From JAMDEO01 sp963775295 (lineage in GTDB: Bacteria; Actinomycetota; Thermoleophilia; RBG-16-64-13): 64,000 nucleotides of DNA. The notes under the pieces are model-generated. The model made no database searches, was not told the DNA's origin, and was given only the letters and a program-made list of their open reading frames with translations. Location: the NCBI GenBank assembly GCA_963775295.1, contig CAVZIK010000006.1, positions 3,286,001 to 3,350,000 of the forward strand, written 5' to 3'. Below, piece by piece: positions 27,876-35,804 of this stretch; within the stretch, counting starts at the first letter, position 1; each line of letters begins with the position of its first letter. The position numbers and the translations under genes were made by a program.

Positions 27876-28670
27876 TCAAATCTCGTCCGACTCGTGGCCG
27901 CTGAAAGGCACCCACATGCTCTTCTCAGTCCCGATGACCGTGCTGTAGGGGTGCAACATGCCGTAATTCGCCCCCTGTACGGCATACCAGGCCACGTTTC
28001 GGTCACGGGCAAGCTCGTCCCTGATCTCGTCGAGAGCGACCACGCTGGACTTGGATTCGGTATGAGCCTTCTGGATGATGAACGCCTGATCCTCTTCGGT
28101 AAGGAACGAGTAGACGGGCGCGAGGGCATGGCGGTCGGCCAAGTCGACGAGGTCCTCCGGGAACACCTCGTTTCGAGGCTCGACGTCAATGGTGATGATG
28201 CTCAGTTGCCCGAACAGTCCCCCCTGGGTATCGGGCCTGGACGAGGGGTACGTGGTGAGAACGGGAACATTGACCCTCAGGGTCGCCCGGGGACGACCCG
28301 CGATGGGATTGGCCTTAACGGTATAGGCGCACGTGTAGCGGACCAGACACTTCTCCCGGGAGATCGGGGTAAGCTTCTCGTAGAAGAATGGGAAATCGAA
28401 GGTGACCGTGACGGCTGAGGCCCGAAGGGCATCGACATAGTCCCCGATGTTATCGATGAGCGTCTCGGTCCCGATCCGCTCGCGGTGCTGGTGGACGATC
28501 TGTATGAACGTGTCTATCCATCGGGCCTCGAAGTCGTGCATGATGCGGGCGGAGATGGAGATGTCCGCGATTGTGGGCTGACCCTCCGGAGAGATTCTTG
28601 AGAGCACCCGGATGGGAAAAGGCAGGTCGCGCATGCCCACATCAACGAGAAAGCGTTTTTCGGTGGTCAT
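27876..28670 (-). CDS. FolE2/MptA-family GTP-cyclohydrolase-like protein lacking metal ligands
   Basis: The 264-residue length and overall pattern match FolE2 (type IB GTP cyclohydrolase): VGMRDLPFPIRV, ARIMHDFEARW, VTVTFDFPFFYEKLTPISR and a C-terminal LHPYSTV. The residues that hold the catalytic metal in FolE2 are altered. The usual TTLCPCSK is TTYPSSRP at 139-146, GAHNQRS is GLFGQLS at 151-157, the Asp-Glu pair is DQ at 194-195, and ESIHxH is GMLHPY at 237-242. It is therefore unlikely to make dihydroneopterin triphosphate. The ATG at 28670 overlaps the preceding stop by 4 bp (ATGA), and AAGGAG lies eight bases upstream. The role is unknown; the family fold binds pterin-like or planar ring substrates. 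Confidence 0.75.
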   Translation of the reverse strand: MTTEKRFLVDVGMRDLPFPIRVLSRISPEGQPTIADISISARIMHDFEARWIDTFIQIVHQHRERIGTETLIDNIGDYVDALRASAVTVTFDFPFFYEKLTPISREKCLVRYTCAYTVKANPIAGRPRATLRVNVPVLTTYPSSRPDTQGGLFGQLSIITIDVEPRNEVFPEDLVDLADRHALAPVYSFLTEEDQAFIIQKAHTESKSSVVALDEIRDELARDRNVAWYAVQGANYGMLHPYSTVIGTEKSMWVPFSGHESDEI

Positions 28671-29749
28671 TTGTTCGTCTCCTTATTCCTGTCCACCAGT
28701 GGTGAAATCCGCTTTGCCATCGTCTCCCAAAGATCGTACCTCGCAAGAAGCACTGCGAGGGTGGAATCCTTGGTCGAGACAACGCGCGGATACTGTTCCG
28801 GCTCTGAACCCCAATCACACCGGACCCCGAGAAACTCCAGGGTCTCGCAGACCTCCCGGGCCAGGGGCACGATCCTGGGCGGCCGCTCCCCGGCAAAGAC
28901 GAGGGAGTCGGCACCGCCCAGGCTGGCCATGAAAGCGCCAATGTACTTGGCCAGTTGATACACAAGTACGCGGCGGGCAAGGATCAGCTCCGGACTCACC
29001 TCGTCCTCGAGGAGTTCCTCCAGACCACAGGGCCTGCCCGCCAGCCCCGTGAATCCACTCTGGGTGGAGAGCATACGATTGATCGCAGGATAGTGCGTCC
29101 CGGAGGCCGCAAGTTGGAAGATGATCGTGGGGTCAATGTCCCCGCAACCCTGCGCCGAGGCCACGCCTTCGAGATGGGTGAGACCGATCGTGGTCTCCAC
29201 GGGCCTGCCCTCCCGGATGGCCGCGAGATCGGGACGGTCACTCAAGTGGACGCTAATGACCTTCCTTGCGGCCCCATTTGTGAGTACTCGAGCGTGCTCC
29301 CACGACTGCTCGTGGCAAAGGCCGTTCCCGCCACGGCGGTGGATGCCTCTCCGCGTTATCTCCGGCGGTAGCGCATAGTCACGGACCTCCGCCGGTAGGT
29401 GGGCGAAGAAGGCCGTGTCACAGAAAAGCACCTGGAGCACATCGGGCCTTCGCTGCGCCCAGTACCGCAGCAGCGTCGCCGGGACGCGATTTTGCTCGTG
29501 GGCGCAGTGGCCGGCGGCCTCCACCCGCTCGATCACCTCTGGAGCCACTGGTTGGACCGAACTCGTGAAGAGGTCTCCGCCCTGATGCAGGAGATGGCCG
29601 ATGGCATCCACACAGGCGTCGTCAGGCAGCAGTTCCGCAAAGGCTGCGCACCAGTCGCCGCCGAGGTCCACGGTCCCCGTCGTCGTGACGCTGTCCCCCG
29701 CGAGGCACCAGTGCAACTCCGAGGGCTCCGGGTTGAAGAGCAAGATCAC
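28667..29749 (-). CDS. Acetate-kinase-like pseudoenzyme, 360 aa
   Basis: This is clearly an acetokinase-fold protein (FCDTAFFAHLPAEVRDYALP; GLTHLEGV, GCGDIDPTIIF; QSGFTGLAG; LAKYIGAFMASLGGADSLVFAGE), but most catalytic positions have been lost. The phosphate-binding NCGSSS is NPEPSE, HRxVHGG is HLLHQGG (no Arg), HLGNGAS is HLSDRPD, TRPGDVDP lacks its Arg, and the terminal Glu motif is gone. I start it at GTG 29749, which overlaps the previous stop as GTGA; the longer upstream extension is an out-of-frame read of that gene. It is coupled at both ends, to an acetate-kinase paralogue and to the FolE2-like gene, so it probably acts as a structural, regulatory or ligand-binding partner. Confidence 0.75.
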   Translation of the reverse strand: MILLFNPEPSELHWCLAGDSVTTTGTVDLGGDWCAAFAELLPDDACVDAIGHLLHQGGDLFTSSVQPVAPEVIERVEAAGHCAHEQNRVPATLLRYWAQRRPDVLQVLFCDTAFFAHLPAEVRDYALPPEITRRGIHRRGGNGLCHEQSWEHARVLTNGAARKVISVHLSDRPDLAAIREGRPVETTIGLTHLEGVASAQGCGDIDPTIIFQLAASGTHYPAINRMLSTQSGFTGLAGRPCGLEELLEDEVSPELILARRVLVYQLAKYIGAFMASLGGADSLVFAGERPPRIVPLAREVCETLEFLGVRCDWGSEPEQYPRVVSTKDSTLAVLLARYDLWETMAKRISPLVDRNKETNK

Positions 29750-30972
29750 AGCGACGCCCCTTCTCGGATCAACCGGGCGCACTCCCGGGCGATGACGAGT
29801 TCTTCCTCTGTGGGCACCACCAACACCTTCACCGCTGATTGGGCGGCGCTGATGATGGCCGCCGCCCTGTCGGTGGAGTTGCGGTTGGCCTCTCGGTCCA
29901 GTTTGAGTCCGCACCATTCGAGTTGAGCGCAGGTCTGTTCGCGGACCCTCCAGTTCGTGACCCCGATGTCGTCTGTGAAGACCAGAGCATCGATGCCACC
30001 TAAGGCCACGACGTAACTACCGATGTACTTCCTGAGGCGGTGCACGTACATGCGGAAAGCCAGGCCGGCCCGCTCCCGCCTCTCCGGACTCACCTCCCCC
30101 AGAATGTCGCGGAGATCACTCGAGAAACCAGCCACTCCCAACAGCCCGCTCCGGTCGGTCAGCATGCTCAGCACGTCATCGGGACGCATGTCATATTCGA
30201 CGATGAGATGGAGAGCAAGAAGAGGATCGACATCGCCGCTGCGTGTGCTCATAAGAAGACCGGTGAGCGGTGAGTAGCCCATGGAGGTATCGAGCGAACG
30301 CCCGTCCCTTATCGCGCAGACGCTCGATCCCCCAGTGCCCAGATGACAGGCCACCATTTTGAGCCCTTCGGCCGGACGATCGAGAATCGCGGGAGCGGCT
30401 TGAGCAATATACGAGTACGAGAGGCCGTGGAAGCCATATTTTCGGTAGTGATACCGCTCGCGGACGCGTCGGGGCACGGGGTACGTGTAGGCCCACTCCG
30501 GGAGAGAAGCATGGAAGGCCGTATCGAAGACTACGAACTGACCTCGGTCCGGCAGAACGTGGGAACATTCCAGGATGACCGACAGCGACATAGGGTTGTG
30601 TATGGGCGCGAGCGGCCCGCACTCCTTGAGCTCTTCCAGGATGGGACCGTCTACCCGAACCGACTCCTTGAGATCCACTCCACCATGCGCAAAGCGATGG
30701 CCGACCCAATCTACGGCTAATCCTTTGGCGGCAAGATACTCGAGGATACGGCGTGCCGCAGTGCGATGATCCGGCAGCGGGATCATCGTCTTCTCGGATC
30801 CCCCGTCCATCTCGAATTGCAGGAACGACGGCTCCGTTCCGGTGACACCTACCCGGTGGGCCTTTGCGGCCAAGGCGAGCCGGGGTTCAAGATCGTCTGC
30901 GAGCTCGTACAGCCGGCATCCCAGCGAGGAACTGCCGCAGTTGAAAACAAGGATTCTCTGCTGGCTACACAC
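29746..30972 (-). CDS. Divergent acetate kinase paralogue, 408 aa
   Basis: Acetokinase fold with several active-site motifs kept: FNCGSSS near residue 10, GHRFAHGG with its Arg, VFDTAFHASLP, and PTEEELVIA at the end. Others are changed. SSIKY is SSLGC, HLGNGAS is HLGTGGSS, TRPGDVDP is TRSGDVDP, and the nucleotide-side GENSPEVR region is IGVTNWRVR. It may be a kinase for a different acyl phosphate or a partly inactive copy. The GTG at 30972 lies six bases after the stop of the canonical acetate-kinase gene, with AGGAG three bases before it. It is the second in a row of three paralogues. Confidence 0.75.
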   Translation of the reverse strand: MCSQQRILVFNCGSSSLGCRLYELADDLEPRLALAAKAHRVGVTGTEPSFLQFEMDGGSEKTMIPLPDHRTAARRILEYLAAKGLAVDWVGHRFAHGGVDLKESVRVDGPILEELKECGPLAPIHNPMSLSVILECSHVLPDRGQFVVFDTAFHASLPEWAYTYPVPRRVRERYHYRKYGFHGLSYSYIAQAAPAILDRPAEGLKMVACHLGTGGSSVCAIRDGRSLDTSMGYSPLTGLLMSTRSGDVDPLLALHLIVEYDMRPDDVLSMLTDRSGLLGVAGFSSDLRDILGEVSPERRERAGLAFRMYVHRLRKYIGSYVVALGGIDALVFTDDIGVTNWRVREQTCAQLEWCGLKLDREANRNSTDRAAAIISAAQSAVKVLVVPTEEELVIARECARLIREGASL

Positions 30973-30978
30973 GGTCTC

Positions 30979-32145
30979 CTAGGCCCCCGCCGGCTGGAGT
31001 TTGGCGACGATCGCCACAGTCTCGTCGGCGATCAGCCGTTCCTCATCGGTAGGGACAACGAGCACGCGCACCCTCGCGCCAGGAGCGCCGATGTCGCATT
31101 CGATGCCTCGAGCCCCTGAATTGGCAACCTCGTCTAGCTCGATGCCCAGAAAGCCCAGGCCTTCGCACACAGCCGTCCTTACCTCGGGGCTGTTTTCCCC
31201 TGTGCCCGCCGTGAAGACCAAGACGTCCACTCCCCCCATGGCGGCGGCGTACGCGCCCACGTACTTCTTCAGACGATATGCGTACAGATCAAAGGCCAAC
31301 CTGCAGCGCTCGTCACCCGCCGCGGCTGCCGCCAGCACATCCCGCATGTCGTTACCCACGCCCGAGACGCCCAATAGCCCGCTTTCTTTGTTGAGAACGC
31401 GGTCGACATCGCTCTCACTCAACCCAAGCTGCCTCATCAGATACAGGATGACTCCCGGATCGACATCGCCGGGCCTGGTACCCATCACCAACCCCTCCAG
31501 CGGCGTCAGCCCCATGCTCGTATCCACCGACCTCCCGTCGTCGATAGCAGCAATACTCGCGCCATTACCAAGATGGGCGATCACAACCTTGGGCTGCGGC
31601 AGCCGACCCTCCAGAAGTGCTTCCACTCTCCGGCTGACGTATTGGAAGGAATTGCCATGAAACCCATACCGTCTCACCCCATAGTCTGTGTAGTACCGAT
31701 AGGGAAGGGCGTACATGTGTGCCTTCCGGGGGATGGTGGTGTGGAAGGCAGTGTCGAACACGGCAACCTGAGGCGTCCCGGGAAGATGCCGCAGCGCCTC
31801 CCTGATACCCAAAAGAATCGGCGGATTGTGCAGGGGTGCGAGGGGCGCGTGTTCTTCCATCTTCGCGATGACATCCGGGGTGATTAGCACCGGGGCGGTG
31901 AAGAAGCTTCCCCCGTGCACAGCGCGATGACCTACGGCGGAAACCTCCGACAGGTCGCTCAGTGCGCCGGTGTCGGGATCGACGAGCGCCGCCAGGATGA
32001 CTTCCAGCGCCCGACCGTGGTCGGGGACCGCGGGGTCCTCCCCGATGCGGCTGACCAATCCCTTCGCGAGAACCACGTGAGCAACGGAGTCATGGAGTTG
32101 GTACTTGATGGAGGAACTGCCGCAATTGAGCACGAGGACCTTCAC
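30979..32145 (-). CDS. ackA: Acetate kinase
   Basis: The 388-residue protein has every expected motif: Asn7 in LNCGSSSIKY, Arg74 in GHRAVHGG, Asp131 in VFDTAFHTTIP, HLGNGAS at 191-197, Arg224 in TRPGDVDP, TGENSPEVR near 315-323, and the C-terminal TDEERLIADE with the metal-binding Glu. It converts acetyl phosphate and ADP to acetate and ATP in the cytoplasm. Its GTG start overlaps the phosphotransacetylase stop by 4 bp (GTGA), so the two are translationally coupled and form a substrate-level phosphorylation module. Placement within the polyphenol island suggests acetate is the end product. Confidence 0.93.
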   Translation of the reverse strand: MKVLVLNCGSSSIKYQLHDSVAHVVLAKGLVSRIGEDPAVPDHGRALEVILAALVDPDTGALSDLSEVSAVGHRAVHGGSFFTAPVLITPDVIAKMEEHAPLAPLHNPPILLGIREALRHLPGTPQVAVFDTAFHTTIPRKAHMYALPYRYYTDYGVRRYGFHGNSFQYVSRRVEALLEGRLPQPKVVIAHLGNGASIAAIDDGRSVDTSMGLTPLEGLVMGTRPGDVDPGVILYLMRQLGLSESDVDRVLNKESGLLGVSGVGNDMRDVLAAAAAGDERCRLAFDLYAYRLKKYVGAYAAAMGGVDVLVFTAGTGENSPEVRTAVCEGLGFLGIELDEVANSGARGIECDIGAPGARVRVLVVPTDEERLIADETVAIVAKLQPAGA

Positions 32146-33176
32146 CGATTGTCCGCGCTTTCGCTGCCGAGCTGCTTGAGTCCCTGAGCATGAACGCTCG
32201 CCATGGTGGCCAGCCCAGCAATGTCGGTTACAGAGGCGCCCCGGGACAAATCGCTTACCGTCTTGGCAAAGCCTTGAAGGAAGGCGCCGAAGGCGTCGGC
32301 CTTGGCAAACCTTTGGACAGCCTTGTACGCGATGTTGCCCGCATTGAGATCGGGGAAGATGAGGATATTGGCGCGGCCGGCCACGGGGCTTCCTTCCGGC
32401 ACCTTGCGGGCCGCAACGCCGGGCACGATGGCGGAGTCAAGTTGGAGCTCTCCATCGATGGCCAGATCGGGGTCACGCTCTCTCGCAATCCGCAGAGCCT
32501 CAAGAACCTTCTCGACCGACTCCCCCTCACCGCTGCCTTTGGTGGAAAAAGAGAGCATGGCGATCCGGGGCTTCCAACCGAGAAGGGCACGCACCGTGTG
32601 GGCGGTAGTGAGCGCGATGTCCGCCAGTTCCCCCGGATCGGGGGCCACGGCCACCGCGCAGTCTGCGAACACGATCTGCTCGCCCTCAGGGCCCTCGAAT
32701 CCCGGTATCCGCATCAAGAAGATGCTGGAGGGCGTGGAAATGCCTTCGCGCATCCCGATGAAGGTCATGCTGGAGAGAATGACATCCTGGGTGGCATGCG
32801 CCAGTCCGGCGACCATCGCATCTGCCCTGTCGGCCTTGACCAGAAACGAGCCTATGTTGAGGTTAGAACGAAACTTGCGCGCAGCGCCCTTAAGCGACAT
32901 CTCCGGAAGCAGAGCGCTGCAGTCTTCAACAAGTCCGGCCAAGATCGCCTCGTCAGAGACGTCGATGACCTCCATGCCCTCCAGACCGACGTTAACTCTG
33001 GCCGCCAAGTCGGCGAGCTCGGCAGGATCCCCCAGCAGGATCGGCAGAGCCACACCCTCATCGAGAACCTCACGAGCGGCGAGGATTATGTTGTCTTCAT
33101 GCGACTCCGGGAAGACGATGCGTTGCGGCGAAACCCGGGCCTTCTCCCGCAGCGCGCCCATCACGTCAGTCGACAC
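32142..33176 (-). CDS. pta: Phosphate acetyltransferase
   Basis: The 344-residue length fits single-domain Pta. Motifs include RIVFPESHEDNIILAA at the N-terminus, GDPAELADLA, ADAMVAGLAHATQDVI, FADCAVAVAPDPGELADIA, KPRIAMLSFSTKGSG, DGELQLDSAIVPGVA and NILIFPDLNAGNIAYKAVQR. It makes acetyl phosphate and CoA from acetyl-CoA and phosphate, feeding the acetate kinase just downstream. GTG at 33176 lies six bases after GGAGG. The gene overlaps the AcpS stop by 11 bp. Confidence 0.93.
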   Translation of the reverse strand: MSTDVMGALREKARVSPQRIVFPESHEDNIILAAREVLDEGVALPILLGDPAELADLAARVNVGLEGMEVIDVSDEAILAGLVEDCSALLPEMSLKGAARKFRSNLNIGSFLVKADRADAMVAGLAHATQDVILSSMTFIGMREGISTPSSIFLMRIPGFEGPEGEQIVFADCAVAVAPDPGELADIALTTAHTVRALLGWKPRIAMLSFSTKGSGEGESVEKVLEALRIARERDPDLAIDGELQLDSAIVPGVAARKVPEGSPVAGRANILIFPDLNAGNIAYKAVQRFAKADAFGAFLQGFAKTVSDLSRGASVTDIAGLATMASVHAQGLKQLGSESADNR

Positions 33177-33555
33177 GTGTTACCTCCCCCACCACGGCGG
33201 CAAAGGCCACCGCATAGTCCGTATCACTGGACAGCGAGAGCATCACCTTATCCACCTTCCGTGCTCGAGCTAGTTCGGCCATGAGCCCGTCCAACACAAC
33301 CTCCGGTTGCGCTTCCTCGCTGTCCTTAATCTCGATGTTGAGCCAGGTCCCCAGTTGGTCGGCGGGTATGCCGAAACACTTAAAGACCGCCTCCTTCGCT
33401 GCAAAGACTTTGGCGTAGTAGGTGGCGGGGTCTGCCCGCCACCTACCTACGGTCATCTCGTGCGATGTGAACACCCGGCGCATGAAAGCATCCGAGGTTA
33501 TCTGGCCGCGCATCCTTTCTATTAGCAAAATGTCGGTGCCTACTCCCGTCAGCAT
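33166..33555 (-). CDS. Holo-[acyl-carrier-protein] synthase (AcpS-type)
   Basis: This 129-residue protein has GVGTDILLIERM with the metal-binding Asp at 8, the F-x2-x-E segment VFTSHEM, and the signature YYAKVFAAKEAVFKCFG with its catalytic Glu, then VMLSLSSDTDYAVAFAAV. It transfers 4'-phosphopantetheine from CoA to a Ser on an acyl carrier protein. The obvious client is the ACP two genes upstream (35445-35696). It is unclear whether this is the organism's only AcpS or a pathway-dedicated copy. The gene lies 27 bp after the hydrolase stop and overlaps pta. Confidence 0.87.
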   Translation of the reverse strand: MLTGVGTDILLIERMRGQITSDAFMRRVFTSHEMTVGRWRADPATYYAKVFAAKEAVFKCFGIPADQLGTWLNIEIKDSEEAQPEVVLDGLMAELARARKVDKVMLSLSSDTDYAVAFAAVVGEVTRVD

Positions 33556-33582
33556 TCTCGATCCTTCTCGGTCTGTCGCCGG

Positions 33583-35382
33583 CTATCGGTATACATAGTC
33601 GCCCGCCCGGTACTTGGGCGGAACGACCGGTATCTGCAAGAACGAGTCGTACTTGCCGCCAGTATGGATGACGTGCTGACCCTTGTTGTCGGTGTCCCAC
33701 GAGAAAGGCTCGAACCATCCCTCGCGGAAGTACCTACCGGCGATCTGTAAACGGAGCTTCTGGCCCTTGTGCCAGATACGGCTGATCGGGAAGAAGGCGA
33801 TCTCGACCGGAACGATCTCACCCGGCTTCAGACGCTCCTCCACTTTGTGCGACTGCACGGGCTGATAATCCGTCGAGGCATCTTCGTCCAGTGCCCTGTG
33901 GGAGACCCTCAGACGGCCCCAAGTTCCCGGATGCGGCTCGTCGAGAACTATCGTCGGAAGGAACTTGCCTTCCTCATCGAGCTTCTGCACGGTCAGGAAG
34001 AGGTCCATCTCGTCGTGGCCTTGCGCCTCCACCCAGAGATGGGCTTTCATGAACCCGGTGAGCTCGACATCCTCACTGAAGGTGATATCGAAGGTTGTGA
34101 GGCCTTCGTTCGCGTCATACGAGACCTTAGTCTCGGCCGCCGCCGGCTCCCAGGCCAGGCTGCCGCCCGTCACGTTGAGAGCAGCCGTGCTACCGGGGGC
34201 GCCTTCCGCTGTACCTGCGTCGCCACCGACGTTGGCATTGGCCGCGTTAAGGTGCAGCTTCCTGTATTGGGTCCGCGCCAGCGGAAATTCCTTCTCCGGG
34301 CGATTCACTTGGAGGTCGTAGTCGTAGGCGTCCATCACCTCAATGCGGACCCGGGGGGTGAGTTCCCAGCCGTTGCGGACGCCCTTGAGGTACCGATCGT
34401 AGAACAGCTTGAGATCTTCCATGTTCCACCACGAGTACGTATCGGGCCATTCGAATTCCCGGTGGATACGCAGCCACTTCTTAGGCGAGCGGATCTTGCG
34501 GAAACCGGTCACGGCTCCCCGCAGGTGGAGGTGACTCCAGCTGCCGGTGATATAGGCGGGTATCCTGATCTTTTCAAACCTGGGGATCTTCGACTCCCAA
34601 TAGGCGTTCCAGAGTGGGTACTCCTTCAGCATCCCGACGATATCTTCGATATAGCCCGGGCCGCTTTGGGCGGTCATGACGAAGTTCACGAAGCCCGGGC
34701 ATGGGATGCCGTTCTCCGTCATGAACTCCCGGTACAGATCCGAGGTGCCCTCCCACGGCGCGATGCAAGCAAGGCCTTCGGGCTGCTCCGCTGCAATCCA
34801 CCATTGCACCATGGCCAAACCGGAGTTTCCGAACATACCGACCTTGCCGTTGGACCATACCTGGGTCGTGATCCAATCGACGCAATCAGCCCCATCGCGG
34901 CCGTCTTGTGGACCCCACAGACAGAGATTGCCCTCGGAGTGTCCGGCGCCACGGGAGTCGGCATTCACGACCGCGTAGCCCTGCTTGCACCAGTAGGCGG
35001 GGTCGGGCCCTTCGAAGCGGGCGGACTTGGAGAACGTATCCGGTGGGACCCCGAAAGCCTGCCACGTCTTCGGGCTGTCCCCCGGACGCTTGCCGAAGAA
35101 GCACCAGGCGAGAATCGTGGGGAGGTCCGAGAGCCCCTGTGGACCGTCTGGTCGGTAAACATCCACGTAGACGGTGCTGCCGTCGCGCATCTTCACCGGC
35201 ACGTCTTGATCGACCCGCATGCCGTCTTCGATGTATGTACGCTGGTTCATGGGCGGGTGATAGCCCAGGCCGTCAAGTAGCAATTTGTGCGGATCAGGCG
35301 GCGGCGGCGAAGGCCTGTAGATGACCTCTATTTCCTCGTCTCCAAATTTCTCAAGGATGCGAATCTTCTCTTCGTCAGTCAT
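33583..35382 (-). CDS. CocE/NonD-family hydrolase (X-Pro dipeptidyl-peptidase S15-like)
   Basis: The protein has 599 residues from ATG 35382, six bases after GGAGGAG; the longer TTG start has no such site. An alpha/beta-hydrolase core shows RDGSTVYVDVYRPDG, YAVVNADSRGAGHSEG and a nucleophile elbow GMFGNSGLAMVQW with Ser187 (usual form G-x-S-Y). A cap region and a C-terminal jelly-roll domain follow (LTTFDITFSEDVELTGFMKAHLWVEA, then PVEIAFFPISRIWHKGQKLRLQIAG), as in cocaine esterase and NonD-type hydrolases. It has no signal peptide, so it is intracellular. It could hydrolyse an ester, thioester or 1,3-dicarbonyl intermediate; the substrate is unproven. It lies between the ACP and AcpS genes. 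Confidence 0.85.
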   Translation of the reverse strand: MTDEEKIRILEKFGDEEIEVIYRPSPPPPDPHKLLLDGLGYHPPMNQRTYIEDGMRVDQDVPVKMRDGSTVYVDVYRPDGPQGLSDLPTILAWCFFGKRPGDSPKTWQAFGVPPDTFSKSARFEGPDPAYWCKQGYAVVNADSRGAGHSEGNLCLWGPQDGRDGADCVDWITTQVWSNGKVGMFGNSGLAMVQWWIAAEQPEGLACIAPWEGTSDLYREFMTENGIPCPGFVNFVMTAQSGPGYIEDIVGMLKEYPLWNAYWESKIPRFEKIRIPAYITGSWSHLHLRGAVTGFRKIRSPKKWLRIHREFEWPDTYSWWNMEDLKLFYDRYLKGVRNGWELTPRVRIEVMDAYDYDLQVNRPEKEFPLARTQYRKLHLNAANANVGGDAGTAEGAPGSTAALNVTGGSLAWEPAAAETKVSYDANEGLTTFDITFSEDVELTGFMKAHLWVEAQGHDEMDLFLTVQKLDEEGKFLPTIVLDEPHPGTWGRLRVSHRALDEDASTDYQPVQSHKVEERLKPGEIVPVEIAFFPISRIWHKGQKLRLQIAGRYFREGWFEPFSWDTDNKGQHVIHTGGKYDSFLQIPVVPPKYRAGDYVYR

Positions 35383-35444
35383 GGTGCTCTCCTCCGCCAT
35401 CTTGCGGGTCGTCAACGTGAGGTGGCGCGGGCGTGGCCTGCTTG

Positions 35445-35696
35445 CTAGGCCTCACCGAGTTGCACGACGTAGTCGATAGCCTCGCCGATGCTTTTCTTGC
35501 GACGGAACTGCATGAACGGGATCTCCAGGTCGAACTGTTCCTCCAGAACCGAGATGATACGGATCAGGTTCGCCGACTTGGCTCCCAGATCGGCGATGAG
35601 CTCCGTGCTCTCATTGAGCTCGTCGACCGAGGTGTTCGTCGCCGCGGCCACAACTTCGTACATCGCTGCGCTCACTTGATCCCTAAAACTAGCCAT
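35445..35696 (-). CDS. Acyl carrier protein
   Basis: The 83-residue acidic four-helix protein has its modification site DLGAKSANLIRI with Ser41 (usual DLGxDSL), preceded by VDELNESTELI and followed by FDLEIPFMQF. The D-S dipeptide is replaced by K-S, so it is unlikely to be the housekeeping fatty-acid ACP and more likely pathway-specific. It sits between an SDR and a hydrolase gene, with an AcpS in the same run. The reverse-strand start codon is at 35696. Confidence 0.87.
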   Translation of the reverse strand: MASFRDQVSAAMYEVVAAATNTSVDELNESTELIADLGAKSANLIRIISVLEEQFDLEIPFMQFRRKKSIGEAIDYVVQLGEA

Positions 35697-35804
35697 TCTT
35701 CATCCTCCCTGGGGCCGCGGCCCTCCTACGTCAGCGCGACCGCTCGGGAGAGCCGTTGCGCTGGGTCGTTCCCTAATTGTGGTCCCTTCCGCTTGTTACG
35801 GTCT

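Noticed and set aside
27592..27915. 107-residue reverse frame between the FolE2-like gene and the flavoprotein
   Set aside because: Overlaps the FolE2-like end, is Arg-rich, and has no start signal; the flavoprotein's own ribosome-binding site lies inside it.
33769..35280. 503-residue forward open frame
   Set aside because: Antisense to the CocE/NonD hydrolase, which has clear family motifs and a ribosome-binding site.
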